From: Onthophagus taurus
Taxonomy: Eukaryota > Arthropoda > Insecta > Coleoptera > Scarabaeidae
Reading direction: 5' to 3'
Length of the DNA stretch: 64,000 nt
Assembly: GCF_036711975.1 (NCBI RefSeq)
Contig: NC_091967.1
Location: 8,246,001-8,310,000 of the forward strand
Shown: positions 32,993-45,637 of the stretch, one piece after another
How the letters are laid out: every line of letters starts with the position of its first letter
Position numbering within the stretch: position 1 is the stretch's first letter
The notes under the pieces: model-generated
The model's input: the letters and a program-made list of their open reading frames with translations, nothing else
Database searches by the model: none
What the model was told of the DNA's origin: nothing
Program-made: the position numbers and the translations under genes

Positions 32993-33445
32993 GGTAACAC
33001 TCGGGAATCGGAGCATGTTACAAAAAAACTTTTAGAACAAAAGTTGTAACAAATATTATTCTTAACAATGTTGCTCTGTTACACTTTTGCTCTCAGATGC
33101 ATAGATACCGAGAAAAACACGAAAATATGAAAATTTGATTAATTTCGTCATTTTAGTAGTTCTTAAAGGTAACACTCAGGAAACGGAGCATGTTATAAAA
33201 AGACTTTTAGAACTAAAGTTGTAGATAATTTTATTCTTAGCAAAATTACTCTCTTTCACTTTTGCTCTCAGATGCGTCAATATTGAGAAAAATACGAAGA
33301 TATGTAAATCGGATGAACTTGTTGCTTTTTCAAGTTGTTAATGGTAACACTCGGGAAAGGGAGCATGCTATAAAAGAACTTTTAAAACAAAAGTTGTAGA
33401 AAATTTTATTCTTTATAATATTGTTTCTTTCACTTTTGTTCATAG
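32993..33445. repeat. tandem repeat, 175-bp unit, about 2.6 copies
   Basis: Units begin with GGTAACACTCRGGAA at 32993, 33168 and 33343. Each carries a GAGCATG.TA.AAAA block, then CTTTTAGAACAAAAGTTGTA, then a CACTTTTGCTCTCAGATGC block in the first two. Just before the first unit is GGAACACCCTAG, a variant of the ATACAGGGTGTTCC end. It ends about 430 bp before the clarin-like start codon. Confidence 0.85.
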
Positions 33446-33871
33446 CTTTCATAGTCCCTGATTTGTTACCGTCTTTATAGCAGATTCATTATGTATCTGT
33501 TTTTTACACTTTAACTTAATCTTTTAAAACTTCTTTAAAAAAATTGATTAAAACAATAGTCAATTTTTATTCTTTACCCCTAAAATAGTTTTAATAATAA
33601 TCCCATTATACACAATGACATCATAAATCGTAATAAAAAGCATTAAATTTCTAAATAGATAATCAATCTAGATAAAAAATCTATCAATAAAATTTGTGTT
33701 GATAAAAGTAAGAAAAACAACACAAAAATAAGTAAAAACGATAAGGAGTGAATCGATTTTGTGTTGAAACACAGGTACCTTCACATAGATAAGATAATAC
33801 TATGAGTTACACTCACACTGTTAGGTTAATTCGTAGAGAAAGCATCGTTCTAATTAAAAAACTATATTAAA

Positions 33872-34993
33872 ATGGTTAAAACAAAGCGTGAATTAGTGTT
33901 TGCAACGTTCGTAACCTCCGGTTTGGCTGTAATAGCAACGTTGGTCTCGTTGGGTACTCAAAATTGGGTCTCCTCCGAAGTTAAAATTACTGAAAAATTT
34001 AGCCAAGTTAATTATGGTTTATTCACGGGGCTTTATAGAAGAACAGTCGGTTCTGAGAGACCGATGATTTATGATATATCAAGTAAGTAATGAAGTAATT
34101 AACTTTAGATTAAAGGTTTTAAAATAATAATGAGTAATGCATGATATAAGATTAAAGATTTAAAGATATAGATTTACGTCTCGTGGTTCTCTATTGATTT
34201 TATTGGTTATCAAATCGATTTTTTATTTAAAATGTTTGTAATAACTGTTTTTTCTTTACTTTTCTAGTGACTTGTTCGATGTCGGATAATAAATGTGCAA
34301 TGTTATGTGAAGCAACGTCGGAGGCAAGATCTGCGAAGTTAACGGCTTTAATTGAAAACAATAATTCATCATTTGGTTGTATGGAAAGGCGACAAATATT
34401 TTTTAATCCACAATTAACATCAACAAGAGGTAACATAATTCAAAAAAGAATTTTTTTTTGTTATATTTTCTTATTTTATTTTTAGATGATTCATCCCAAA
34501 GTACTTTTATAAACGCCGGTTTATGGTTATCAACAATAATATTTTTAGTACTATCTTCCGTTGCGGGATTAGGTGCAACGGTGTTGGCAATGTTTAACAC
34601 TGTGTACAACCCAATTGAAATTTACGTTAATATAACCGGCTTATTCATATGGAACTGTGTCGCAATCTTTTTTAGTTTATTAACGATGATAATGTGGGGA
34701 GTTGTATACGCGTCCGTTTTAATTGATAATATAAGCGTTTATGATACAATTGTTGCAGATGGATATACCGTGAACGCAATATTAAATTATTCTTATTGGT
34801 AAATTTCTTTTTATTTTATTAATTTAATATAATACAATTAAATTTATTTTTTAGGTTAAACTTAGTTGCTTTCGTTTTATATGTAAGCAGCGTAATTTTA
34901 ATCGCCGTTAGGCAATACTTAATTAATAAAGAACCGCTCGTGATGCACGCTGATATTCAACAGGAAACCGACCCAGGACTATTAATTTATTAA
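33872..34993 (+). CDS. clarin-like four-transmembrane protein, 274 residues
   Basis: Four exons in phase: 33872-34082, 34268-34429, 34486-34798, 34855-34993. Membrane spans are at about residues 10-30 (FATFVTSGLAVIATLVSLG), 130-160, 168-200 and 230-250. An N-W-V motif follows span 1 and a first extracellular loop of about 100 residues carries four cysteines and an N-glycosylation site (NNS). The short cytoplasmic tail ends LLIY. The layout fits the clarin branch of the claudin/PMP22 superfamily; clarin mutations in humans affect hair cells and photoreceptors. The W-GLW-C-C claudin signature is absent. Other PMP22-like tetraspans cannot be ruled out. Confidence 0.7.
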
Positions 34994-36029
34994 AATGAAA
35001 CGATATTGGGTATTTCTATTTATTAAAATATGTTAAAACGAAATTTTTTTTTGTTTAGTGGGGCGTTTTATGGAATTAATCGATATATCTGTCAGTAATG
35101 TCGCTGTCGTTTACCGTTTTTGCTGCTAATGCATCCGGATTATTAAAGATTACAAAATGATAGGGTTGTTCCACCCCTGTTTTTCACTCCCCCTCGTTAC
35201 TGCCGATCATTATCGCGATGTACACCCGTTTCAATAAACTAATGTTCTCAACCCTAACCTTAATATTTCATCTTTTTTTCCCCACGAAAAAATTGAAATG
35301 TACATAATTATAGTGTATATACAGAAAATATTCGTTTAATAATCATTTATTTAATTATCGCACTTCCTTTCAATTCATAAACTTTCAACGATTTATTTTT
35401 CAAATTATTTCTAGTGATTCATAGGAGATAGGATTAAACGTTTCCGCTCTTACGAGATTTTTAAGTTTTATTATCATAATCAGACGGAAAAAAATAATAA
35501 ATTTGTTATATCGAAAATACTTATCCGATTATCTATCATAAATGGCGTCTATAAAGGATTTGACAATTTTTTTATTCAATATCGATACAATAACGACATC
35601 CATCTCCAGTTTACCAGCATTACTATTCTTCATATTCAGCAATATACACTTTTTGCAATAATATCAAGGAGTTCGCCAGTATAATATCCAATACTTGATG
35701 CAACGTTCTTTCCTTTTATCTTCTAAATTTATCTCGTTATAAATCTTTTAAATCTCTTCATGGACGATCTTTGTAAAAGCTCAAATTTTCTACCAATATG
35801 ATAACGATATTGCGCCTCAAAGAACCACGGTATAATCAGGTGTAACATCTCTGAAATCTGTCTAGTTTGTGTGTTGATGTAGCATCTCAGAAAAACCACT
35901 GGCTAGAAATGAATCGTTTGATGAAGAGTGCCGAGAGGTCAGAGACCAAAAAAATTAAGTATATTGAAAGAAGCAACAACGCAGAACGATATTTCCAGAA
36001 CGATATTGGCGATATTTCCACAAAGATCC
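34994..36029. other. 3' flank of clarin-like gene, then intergenic
   Basis: Probable 3' untranslated region followed by AT-rich DNA. From about 35870 a 68-codon frame occurs that I do not recognise. No RNA gene is seen. Confidence 0.4.
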
Positions 36030-36350
36030 TTCAAGAAATGAATTTTATAGCGAATTTTGAAAATTATCGATGAAAATTGCTACAGCGAAAATTTTATCAA
36101 AACTTCAAATATTGTTTTTTCAAAAACTAAAAGTTATTTGTCAAAACGGGTTGGTTCATCGGAAAGAGGACACTTTTATTAACACTTTGAGAAATTTTCA
36201 TACTCATATTCCACGAAATGGATTTTATACGAATTTTTAAAACTTAATCGGCGAAAATTGCAAAATTCGTAAAAATTGTCGTTTATTTCAAAAATTTATT
36301 TCTCAAGAATTAAACGCGATTTTTCAAAACGGCTTGTATTAAAAAGAGCT
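36030..36350. repeat. two diverged direct copies, about 178-bp unit
   Basis: Blocks GAAATGAATTTTATAGCGAA, then the CGATGAAAATTGC block and CAAAACGGGTTG in the first unit recur as GAAATGGATTTTATACGAAT, CGGCGAAAATTGC and CAAAACGGCTTG in the second, offset by about 178 bp. The copies have diverged strongly. Confidence 0.65.
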
Positions 36351-37709
36351 TGCTTTAATTAATAATCGAAAGTGATAACAGCGACAGTTCTGTTAGTAAT
36401 GAATGTGATGATGAATTACAAGCGAACAGAAGGAAACTAGACGAAACTGCAACAAGAGATTTTGTATATCGTAGTGGGATTATTACAATGAGGTTGCTAA
36501 TGACAAGCTTGATATAAATAAAGTTGTATTCATCATATACAATGACAAGGACAACATACTCCATAGATTTCAGCATTTTTCGGCACTTTTGGTAGCGGAG
36601 TCACCTACAAATATCGCCAGATTTTGATTCGATACATTATGGAAGAAATTGTGGGTACAAGAAGGCAGAGCTATTCCAATATATACCGTAGCTACGAAGG
36701 GACATATAAAACAAACAAGGGTTGGAGATAAACTCTATAAAACCCCCGATAACAAGAATAAATAAAAAGAATGAATTATTAAAAATTTCCATCTTCAAAA
36801 AACTACTCCTAACATTTAAAACGTGTATATATAAATTGTAAAATTCCTTAAGTAACAAATAATGATATTTATATCGATTAGTGCAGAATATCATTTAAAA
36901 TATCTTTAAATATTCATTAAAAGGAATTCATGACGTCCTAACTTAGAGATGACTAATAAGAAATAAATAATAATCAAAATACGTGTTTATAGCAAATAAA
37001 TCCGTATAAATGAATATGTATTTTAACGAGTTCTATTGGAACGGAATAAAAAGCGTAGGAGAAAGAACAATGACGTGGCTCTACTTTGCATTTTACTCCA
37101 CTGTTCGTGCTGCTTCTACTCCACGTTGAGTTTCACCACTCGAAAAATTCTTTTCTCTCGCACCCCAGAGTTTTTTTTTTCTTTAATTTGCACTCTAATG
37201 AAATTGCAATTTGAGCCTGATGAAAGAAAATAAAGAGATTTTTTTTTGATTCCGAAGAAAATAAATTTTTAATTTCTTCTAGAAGTTTTTGTTTTTATCT
37301 TATTAGTGTTTAAGGTTAAAATAACGTTTGACCTCTCCGGATCGTTTCTCTCCGCCTAAAAATACCGATTATAAATCAAGATATTGTTTTAAGTTTATGT
37401 TTGGGCTATCTTTGGGAAGAGGTTCATTATCAAATCGAAAATTTCGGAGTGAAAAAGTGATTAAAGACTAAATAGTTGGATCGAAACAAAAAATGTTTCT
37501 TTTTCTTCTTCGTCTTCGTCTCCTCCTTTTATCATTTTACTTCGAGATAATGGTGTCACGTTTGGTTGGCGAACGGGGGGCATTCAAGAAATCGTAGACA
37601 TGACGCAGTAGTTGTAGAGTATACACAAATACGTCTATATGTAATCGAAAGACTTTCTGTTAGTTTGGAATATTTTTTTTTAAACAATTCGAATGATAAT
37701 AAATTAATT
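36351..37709. other. intergenic, no gene seen
   Basis: Short open frames without domains. The final 400 bases include the promoter and 5' untranslated region of the sugar transporter. A GC-richer stretch with CTTCTTCGTCTTCGTC repeats lies at about 37500-37530. Confidence 0.4.
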
Positions 37710-39485
37710 ATGGGAATTGCAAAGTTTTTGTCTAATAAACAAACACAAATTTTATGTACATCAATAGGTAGGTTAAATTTAATTTTATTAAAAATCGTTT
37801 TTTTAATATTAAAATCATTTCAAGAGATTTAATTAAACTAATACAACAAATTTTCCGTCTTGTTTTAACAAATTTAAACATTAAAAGAAACTTTCACTAT
37901 TATGCAGGCAACCCAAATAACAATCACTTAATTTACATTTAATCTATCATTAATTTATATCTATTTATTTAATCACTCTTTCTTTCGTTTTTTACCAACA
38001 ACTCAATATTTTAATAAAATTTAACAAACCAATTTAATTAAATTTTTAATATATTCAACCCACATGATTCTCATAACCTATAACGAGGTTATGGAATATT
38101 TTTATCAATAACTTTTTTTTCAATTCTTTTTAGCATGTTTAAGTTTAATTTCGGATAATATGCAAGTAAGCTGGTCATCACCAGCAACACCAAAGTTAAA
38201 AAAACCAGATAGTCCAATATCAAATTTCAACGAAGAAACAGCCTCATGGATTGAACGTTTATACTTAATTGGAAGTTTAATTGGTTTACCCATAACGATA
38301 ATTTTAGTTGATAGATTAGGAAGGAAACCATCAATAATGATCGCATCATCAACAAATTTATTATCATGGACATTAATCGCAATTGCAACTAATAAAGAAA
38401 CCCTATACATATCACGATTTTTGGGAGGTTTATCATCCGCTATAAATTTTATTGCCGTTTCAATTTATATAGCTGAAATAGCTGATAAAAAAGTGAGAGG
38501 ATTTCTTTCCTCTTTCAACGCGCTTTGTGGTGTTATAGGTGTTATTATAATGTATTCAGTGGCTCCATTTGTGTCAATAACTTCTTCGGCAGTTGTGGCA
38601 GCTTCTATAAACGCGTTTCAGTTGGTGGCTTTCTTTTTTATACCAGAATCACCGTATTTGTTGATTAAAAAGAAAAAAATGGTAAAATGTCAAAAAGCTT
38701 TAACATTTTTAAGAAATAATAACCTAAAAAGCGTTGAAGATGAATTCGAAGAAATTAAAGAAGCAGTTCAAAGACAAGAAAAAGAAAGCCATCGAGTTGT
38801 TGATTTATTTGTTGATGCTGGAAATAGAAAGGCAACATTAATAGGTTGTATGTTATATGTTGCAGAACATTTTGGCTGTGTTACTATTATTTTGATGAAT
38901 TTACAAACAATTTTAGAAGACGCAGATGGTGCTTTACAACCAGAAATAGTTTGCATTTTATTCGCAATTGTAACATTAATTTCTTGCATAATAGGAATGT
39001 GTGTTATTGATAAAATAGGTCGAAGAGTCTTATTATTATCTTCAATAGCAAGTACAACTTTTTTCTTAATAATAATTGCGACCTATTTCGTTCTAAAAGA
39101 TGTTAATTATTATAATTTAAATAATTTTAATTGGATTCCGATTGTTTGTATAATATGCTATGGGCTTTCTGTAAAAGGTGGTGTTGAAATGGTTCCAGTA
39201 ATCGTAACAGCGGAATTATTTCCCACAAATGTAAAAGCAATTGGTTTAACATTTGCTGATACCGTTTACGTTGGATGCAGCTTATTAGTTTTATACGTTT
39301 ATCAAATATTAGAATCAAAATTAGGGATTTATTACCCATTTTATCTATACTCGATTATTTGCGCAACAATCGGAATCGGAATTTATTTTTTCGTACCGGA
39401 AACTAATCGGAAAACACTCGAAGAAATCCAACTGGAATTACGGGGGATTAAAAAACGTGAAACTCGTTTATTAAGAGAAATTTAG
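37710..39485 (+). CDS. facilitated trehalose/sugar transporter, Tret1-like (MFS), 469 residues
   Basis: Two exons: 37710-37767 and 38134-39485. The start is the ATG at 37710; the junction I-A-C-L-S keeps the frame and falls inside the first membrane segment, exactly as in the paralogue at 59079-61781. Family signatures are all present: DRLGRKPS after span 2 (residues 79-86), R-FLGG in span 4, PESPYLL before the central loop, IDKIGRR in the second half, and VPETNRKTLEEI at about 440-451 after the last span. Length fits the 460-500 residue insect Tret1-like group. It should carry sugar across the plasma membrane by facilitated diffusion; the substrate cannot be told from sequence. Confidence 0.88.
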
Positions 39486-40203
39486 CTCAAAATGTTTATT
39501 TTAAAAAATAAAATGATTATAAAATTTTATTTTATTATTTATGCAACCCAAATTGCACCTTTACTTAAATTAAAAATAAATTAACAAAAAATCTGTTAAT
39601 AATACTTTAAGAAAGATTCTTTAGCATTCCTTTTATTATTCACAAACACGTGTGATGTCAAGTTTGCTGATGGTTTTTTTTAATTTGACGTTGAGCCACC
39701 TTTATATGAATATCTGGAACCGCATATGTTGGCAATTCCTGCATCCACTTGCCAACCCAACCTAATTTAAAAAATTTTAGATATATAAAGTTTAAATATT
39801 AAATAAAAACGTGATTTAAAAATTAGTTATTTTTATTTAATACATTAAAAAAAGTGTAAATATTTACATCCAAAAAATAATAATATTACAGATTTCATCA
39901 TTGTTAGTTGCGTAGCTCCATCTTTATGTCAACTACTCCACCAGTAACTTATTATTATTATCAATGATTACAAGAAAATAATTTTCGGGGATAAAAAGTA
40001 CTCAAAGTGTGAAGTAATCCCACGGAGTATTCTGTGAGTAATTCGGTTCTCAACAAGTACCGAGTACTCATGTAACGAATAGTTACATTTCTGACATCTC
40101 TACTTGCTAATATTAACTCGATTAAGTCAACATCTGTCAATGTCAAAAACTAAGATAAAAAATAATAATTTTAAGTTTATATTTAAATAATTTAAGTTTA
40201 AAA
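39486..40203. other. intergenic between sugar transporter and BRCC36
   Basis: AT-rich; holds the transporter 3' end and the BRCC36 promoter. No other feature recognised. Confidence 0.45.
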
Positions 40204-41137
40204 ATGTTTCGTCAATTAAATAAAGTAGTATTATCAGCAGATGTATACGCTGTATGTATTCAGCATGCTTTATCAACGGAAAAAGAAGAAATAATGGGTT
40301 TATTGATTGGAGAGGTTAGGTTTATATTTTTAATAAAAATCATTTTTGTTTTATTAATCTTGATTGAGGTTTAGGTTGACGATTCGAACATTTCCTATAT
40401 ATCGGCTGGATTAATTTTACATCGAAGTGAAAAAAAATCTGATAGAGTGGAGATATCAGCTGAACAACTTTGCATGGCTTCAACACATGCAGAACAATTG
40501 GCAGAGAAATTAGGACGTCCCATGCGTGTTTTAGGATGGTATCATTCGCATCCCCATATTACAGTGTGGCCGAGTCATGTTGGTGGGTTAAAAGAAATTT
40601 AAAAATATAGTTTTTCTTAATTATAATTTTTAGATTTACGCACACAAGCGATGTATCAAATAATGGATCCTTTGTTTGTTGGATTAATATTTTCTGTTTT
40701 TCTAAGTGAAAATAATGTTGGTAATCAAGTTCAATTAACCTGTTTTCAAGCAACAGATAATTATGAACGAAGAGATGTTAATATAGTTATTGAAAAAGTA
40801 CCACTAAGAGATTACAATTTAAAAAGTACGATATATTAATAAATAAATACTTGGGAATTATTTAATTTTTGTTTTAGATATTTGCGAGTTACCAAAAATA
40901 TTAATACAAGAAGAGGTGGAGATTCACAATACAAAATGTAGTAAAAATGATGATATATTAGTCAATATTCATAACGAAGCATTTAAAACTTTATCTTTGT
41001 CCCATTTAATAACAAAAATTAGCCAACCAATTTGTGAAGATTTAGAGGCTCGTTTAGAAGTAACCAATTTAAGGATTAAGGAGTTAGAGAAAATGTTGAT
41101 AGAATTAAAAAGGAAATCTGATGAAGATAAAATTTAA
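40204..41137 (+). CDS. BRCC3: BRCC36-like Lys63-specific deubiquitinase (JAMM/MPN+), 256 residues
   Basis: Four exons in phase: 40204-40314, 40375-40582, 40634-40825, 40878-41137. The JAMM zinc site is complete: catalytic Glu29 in EEIMGLLIG, then GWYHSHPHITVWPSHVD with His94, His96 and Asp107 as zinc ligands. A C-terminal coiled coil (about 215-250) matches the part that pairs with Abraxas/KIAA0157. The family cleaves Lys63-linked ubiquitin chains in the BRCA1-A and BRISC complexes. The length is slightly below the human protein (316 in the long isoform). Its stop lies 65 bp from the stop of the convergent mitochondrial carrier gene, so the 3' untranslated regions probably overlap. Confidence 0.95.
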
Positions 41138-41202
41138 TTAATCACAGCATTTTTTCTATAAATATTTACATAAGCATTTTTTACCATTTCAGTTACATTC
41201 TT

Positions 41203-42263
41203 TTAATCACAATATTTATGGTAAATTTTTTTATAAACCTCCCAAAACATCAAACATAACACAGTATGAGGACCTAATCTAAAATACATGGGCCCCACTC
41301 CTTTATAAAACGCACTAAACCCTTCGGTTGTGTATATTTTCTTAATACAATCAAAATAACCAGAGTACAATGTTCCTTTTCCTGATTTATCAACTCCTTT
41401 AAATTAAAAATAATTAATTATGAAACCTAATAATGTACTAAATAATACCTTGATTATAAAGTCGAATTAAAATTAAATCGAAAGGCGCGGTCATAACACT
41501 AATAGAAATCCCACCAATCATACTTCCAAGAAAAACTGTTAAAACAGGTTTCTTTGAAAAATACTTTGTTTTATTCAACCAGTCTTTAACATATAAAAAC
41601 GAAACTAATTGGGACGACGATGCTACAAACGCTCTAGGAACAACAGCAACTCCTCCACGAAACAAACCATTCAACTAACATTATTAAAATAAAAAATAAT
41701 TCCCAGCTAAACTTAAAAATTTACTTACTCCATGTTTTCTAAACGTATCTTTTAACGCATTCCAAGTTCCTTTATAATGATGTTGATATCCAACAGCAAT
41801 CGCTTTAGCAGATTCACTTTGCAAATGCGTTTTAATCAAATAAAAAGGATTTGAAAGGTAATGGCCGATAACACCGCCGGTTCCCGCGATAAACACACTA
41901 CGATAAATCATCTTTTCACCCGTTTTCTTATTTGTATCATACCCTCTTGAAGACCAAAAATCGTAAAAACCTTTAATATAAAACAATTTTTACTTTATTT
42001 ACGATGTTTATCTTACAACCTAATCGAGATCCATTCATTATTAATTGAACCCAAAGTCCGGTAACCAATCCTTTTTGCAACGCGAACATCCCCTCGTGTT
42101 TCGCTATTAAATAAGCCGCATGTAAACTGTTTTTATAAACAATCGGGTGTTTCCCTTTCGATTTTAACTCGCCTTGAAGTTGAAGACGAATTTTTAATAC
42201 TTCTAAAGGATGTGTGAAAATACAAGCGGAGGTTGCTGCTAAACCACCAATTAAAAATTCCAT
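41203..42263 (-). CDS. mitochondrial carrier, SLC25A34/35-like, 301 residues
   Basis: Four exons: 42020-42263, 41729-41970, 41449-41674, 41203-41396. The first donor could lie 3 bases further (GTAAGA), but the version chosen gives RLGFYDF, which aligns without a gap to RLGGYQW of the neighbouring paralogue. Three carrier repeats carry the motifs HPLEVLKIR, NPFYLIKTH and APFDLILIR. The missing acid in the second is usual in the A34/A35 group, as is the RLYNQG after the third. It sits in the inner mitochondrial membrane; I do not assign a substrate. Confidence 0.9.
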
Positions 42264-43279
42264 TTTTGACTAGTTTTGACTTAAAATTAAAAATTAATGA
42301 GTTATTATCTGATTTTTATTAGACTTACCACTAAAATTAATGAAAATTTGTAAATCTATAGTAGGTTATCAAAAAAGATACGTAATAACCTAGTTATCTA
42401 TTAAAATTTTTTAAATCTGACTAGACATTTAACTTAACCTATATTTAATGTGTAAAACGTCACAATAGATAATCAGCTGATCTTTCAAATTGGGGAATTT
42501 GTTAAAATAGCTACATCTGTTGGTGGTTTTGGTAAATAAATCAATATTAAAAATGATTAATTCTAATTTAATCAATAATTCGTAATTCTATGAGTTAAAA
42601 ATGATAATTTTAGATTAATTTATAATAATAAGATTAAAATCATCAACCACGAAATTAATTTAATTAAAACGAAATTTTTGAAGGTTAAAATCGATTGGTC
42701 ACCCTGATTAACCAAAAATTTTCGGAATTCAAATTTCTTATCAACGAAATAGTTGTAATTCGATTACTTTTTTAGTTTTTATGGGTTACATCAAAGTGCA
42801 AAGAATATCAGATAAGGAAAAATCGATATTTGATATTATATTTTAATCACTAATCACTTTTTAAATTGCATCAATGGAATTAGCAAAATAACGTGAAACA
42901 TTTGTAAGTACATATTTCATTTCCAAAATTAATTTAATTAAAAATAAATCCTGATTAAGCTTATTTATTGTGCTAGTTTCATTTGAAAAATTTCATAAAC
43001 ATTTCCACCGTGACGTTCTCAAGCTATTTTTACCATTTAAATCTGATGCATTGTGATGCAATACGTAGTGGCGCGTTTTCAGCGAACTTTACGGCCTGAA
43101 AATGTTGCGTATATATTTCCGATACATGTTTAATAAAAATTAAAGCAACTTTAAGTCTCAATCTGTTCGTTAATGTAAGTTAGTCATTCAAAATAATCAA
43201 ATATGTATGTTATAACATAACCTTAATTTTTGAATTAATATCTTCAAATTACTAATTAATTTTTATTTTAGAATATAAG
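42264..43279. promoter_or_regulatory. shared divergent promoter region of two carrier paralogues
   Basis: About 1 kb between the start codons of the two SLC25 genes transcribed away from each other. It is AT-rich and holds no coding frame. A splice acceptor just before 43280 (TTTTATTTTAG at about 43261-43271) shows that the plus-strand gene has an upstream non-coding exon ending somewhere in this stretch; a plausible donor is TTTGTAAGTA at about 42900-42909. Confidence 0.45.
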
Positions 43280-44444
43280 ATGGATTTTCTAATTGGGGGT
43301 GTAGCAGCTGCTGGAGCAAGCGTTTTCAGTAATCCATTAGACGTTTTAAAAACCCGCATGCAACTTCAAGGTGAATTAAAAGCAAAAGGACAACATGCGG
43401 TACATTACAGAAATGTTTTTCATGCGGCCGTTGTCGTCGTTAAACACGACGGGGTTCTTGGGTTGCAAAAAGGATTGGGCCCGGCTCTGGTAATGCATTG
43501 TGTTCGAAATACGATTCGATTGGGTGGCTACCAGTGGTTAAATAATAACGGTTATTTAAGCAACCGCGAAAACGGAAAAACAATTTTCGTTAACAGTTTT
43601 ATTGCGAGTGCTTTTTGCGGCGCCGCCGGAGCTTTTTTCGGAAGCCCCTTATTTTTAATTAAAACTCAATTACAATCGCAAGCCGCTAAAAATATTGCTG
43701 TAGGATTCCAACACGGCCATTCTAATGCAATTGGAGCACTTAAAGAAATTTACAACAATCATGGGGTAAGAAAATCAATTTTTCATAAACAATAAATTAG
43801 TGTTAATCGAACCTACATTTTTGGTGCAAATGTCAATCGAACCTTCATTATTCATTATGTCACTGTCAGATGTCACTTTTATTTTTTTAAAATTTAAATA
43901 AGAATAATATAAATTGTTTTAATTATTTATTTAATTTTTAGATAAATGGTTTGTGGAGAGGCTGTACTGGAACAATGATTCGAGCTTTAGCTGGTTCTTC
44001 AGCTCAATTAGCTTCATTTGCTCAAGCAAAGGAACATTTAGCTGAATACAAAATATTTAGGGATTATTCCATTTTAAATTCTTTAGTTTCAAGTATTATT
44101 GGTGGTGTTTTTCAATGTTTATTGATGCAACCATTTGATTTGGTCTCAGTGCGTTTATATAATCAAGGTAAAAATTCTATCAAATTCAACAAATCCGGTC
44201 TAAACAACTTAATTTTTTAGGTGTTGACGCATCTGGAAAAGGACTTCTATACGAGGGTATAAACGATTGTTTTATTAAAATATTCAAATCCGAAGGAATT
44301 GCAGGTTTTTACAAAGGCGTCACAGCGAATTACATGAGATTAGCACCCCACGGAGCTTTATGTTTAGTTTTTTGGGATATTTTAAAAGATTTACAAATAC
44401 AGTATGTTGGAACAAACCCAAAATTAAACAATTCAAATAGCTGA
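43280..44444 (+). CDS. mitochondrial carrier, SLC25A34/35-like, 311 residues
   Basis: Three coding exons: 43280-43765, 43942-44167, 44221-44444. Motifs NPLDVLKTR, SPLFLIKTQ and QPFDLVSVR mark the three repeats. The exon borders at KHG/NHG and YNQG coincide with those of the minus-strand paralogue, in the same phase, but the paralogue has one extra intron after RLG. The close pair in head-to-head arrangement points to an inverted duplication. The C-terminal tail (TNPKLNNSNS) is longer than in the partner. Confidence 0.92.
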
Positions 44445-45637
44445 TAATTAATTAACATTTTTTACGACTTTTTTATACAAAAAATTAATTTAATCAAAAT
44501 AATAATTAAAATATAATTTATTTTAAAGAAACCAGAGTTAGTAGCATTATTTCAGATTTGAACATTTTTTTTTAACAAAAATAATCTATATCCAAGATAA
44601 TCTAATCTAAATCCATATAGAAATCTCAAATTAAATTCCAATAATGAAAAACACTATCGGAATTGCTTAAAACAATACCTTACATGCTAATCAACGGTTA
44701 ATGGGGTCATACACGATTTTTTTTTTATTATATTTTCTGAAAGTTTATATAAAAATATAGTTACCGTTATTTTTTTTTTTAATATTTTCGAACAAAGTCA
44801 TTGTTAAAAAAATTATTGAAAATTTATATACCCATTTGCGCTTTTAAAATTCCCGCGTTGATGACGTACGATTCTCACTTTTACGTCCCCTGCTCCCCGC
44901 TCAAATGCGAGAAAGAGATGAACGTCATTTAGGTTGTATTGAAAAGAGATAGAGTGTTTGTAGGTTATGTTTATTATGTTTTGTTCATGGATGTAATAGA
45001 GACACTGTATTACATCCATGGTTTTATTTTGACACTGTCACACCGCAAGCGCTATCTAACGGACAATTTAACTTGTTTTAGGCAGTGCGGTTCCTACGTC
45101 ACAGAAAAGCCGCGAAATTATTTCGTTTGAATATTTGCTATTTTTCACTTCAAATTACGCAAAATATAAAATTGATCAAAATATTTCTTTTACTTTGTGT
45201 TCATGCATATACTTGCATATATCGTGTGACATAAAAATTTTCTCTAAATTTAATAAGTGTGTATGACCCCATTTCGATTCAAGAATGTTAAAAATGTTTA
45301 ATAAACGAATTCAACTACTACAAAAAATTCGTACTACGTGAATTATTCAACATACCTGTTTAGCGCATGCGTACAAGTGCCCCCCCAATAACTACCTGTT
45401 GAGCACCTCGCGGTGCGTTTTCCGCGATTACGCGTGTTTATTCGGCGTAGACAAGTTCATTGAACCAGTTGTCGTCGTATGGAGTTCTTGGTGTGGAATA
45501 GTGAAAGTTGTTGAAATCGGTCTCGTTACTTTTTGAATGGGGGCCGCTCCCCGAAATGCACCACCACCACCAACTTCACCGGCCCGTACCATAATGTTTC
45601 ATCACTATTATTAAATAAAAAAATAAAAACGGTGAAG
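44445..45637. other. melted promoter and 5' untranslated region
   Basis: AT-rich first half. A perfect 13-bp stem with 9-nt loop lies at 44986-45020. From about 45360 CpG content rises up to the melted start, as expected of a promoter. The frame is open back to an ATG at 45533 that would add 35 residues to melted. Confidence 0.5.

Noticed and set aside
35867-36073. 68-codon plus-strand frame near 36 kb
   Set aside because: The second part overlaps a diverged direct repeat and the peptide shows no domain; not supported as a gene.
37566-37709. ATG at 37566 as the start of the first sugar transporter
   Set aside because: The upstream 48 residues have no counterpart in the paralogue or family; the internal ATG at 37710 gives a normal-length N-terminus.
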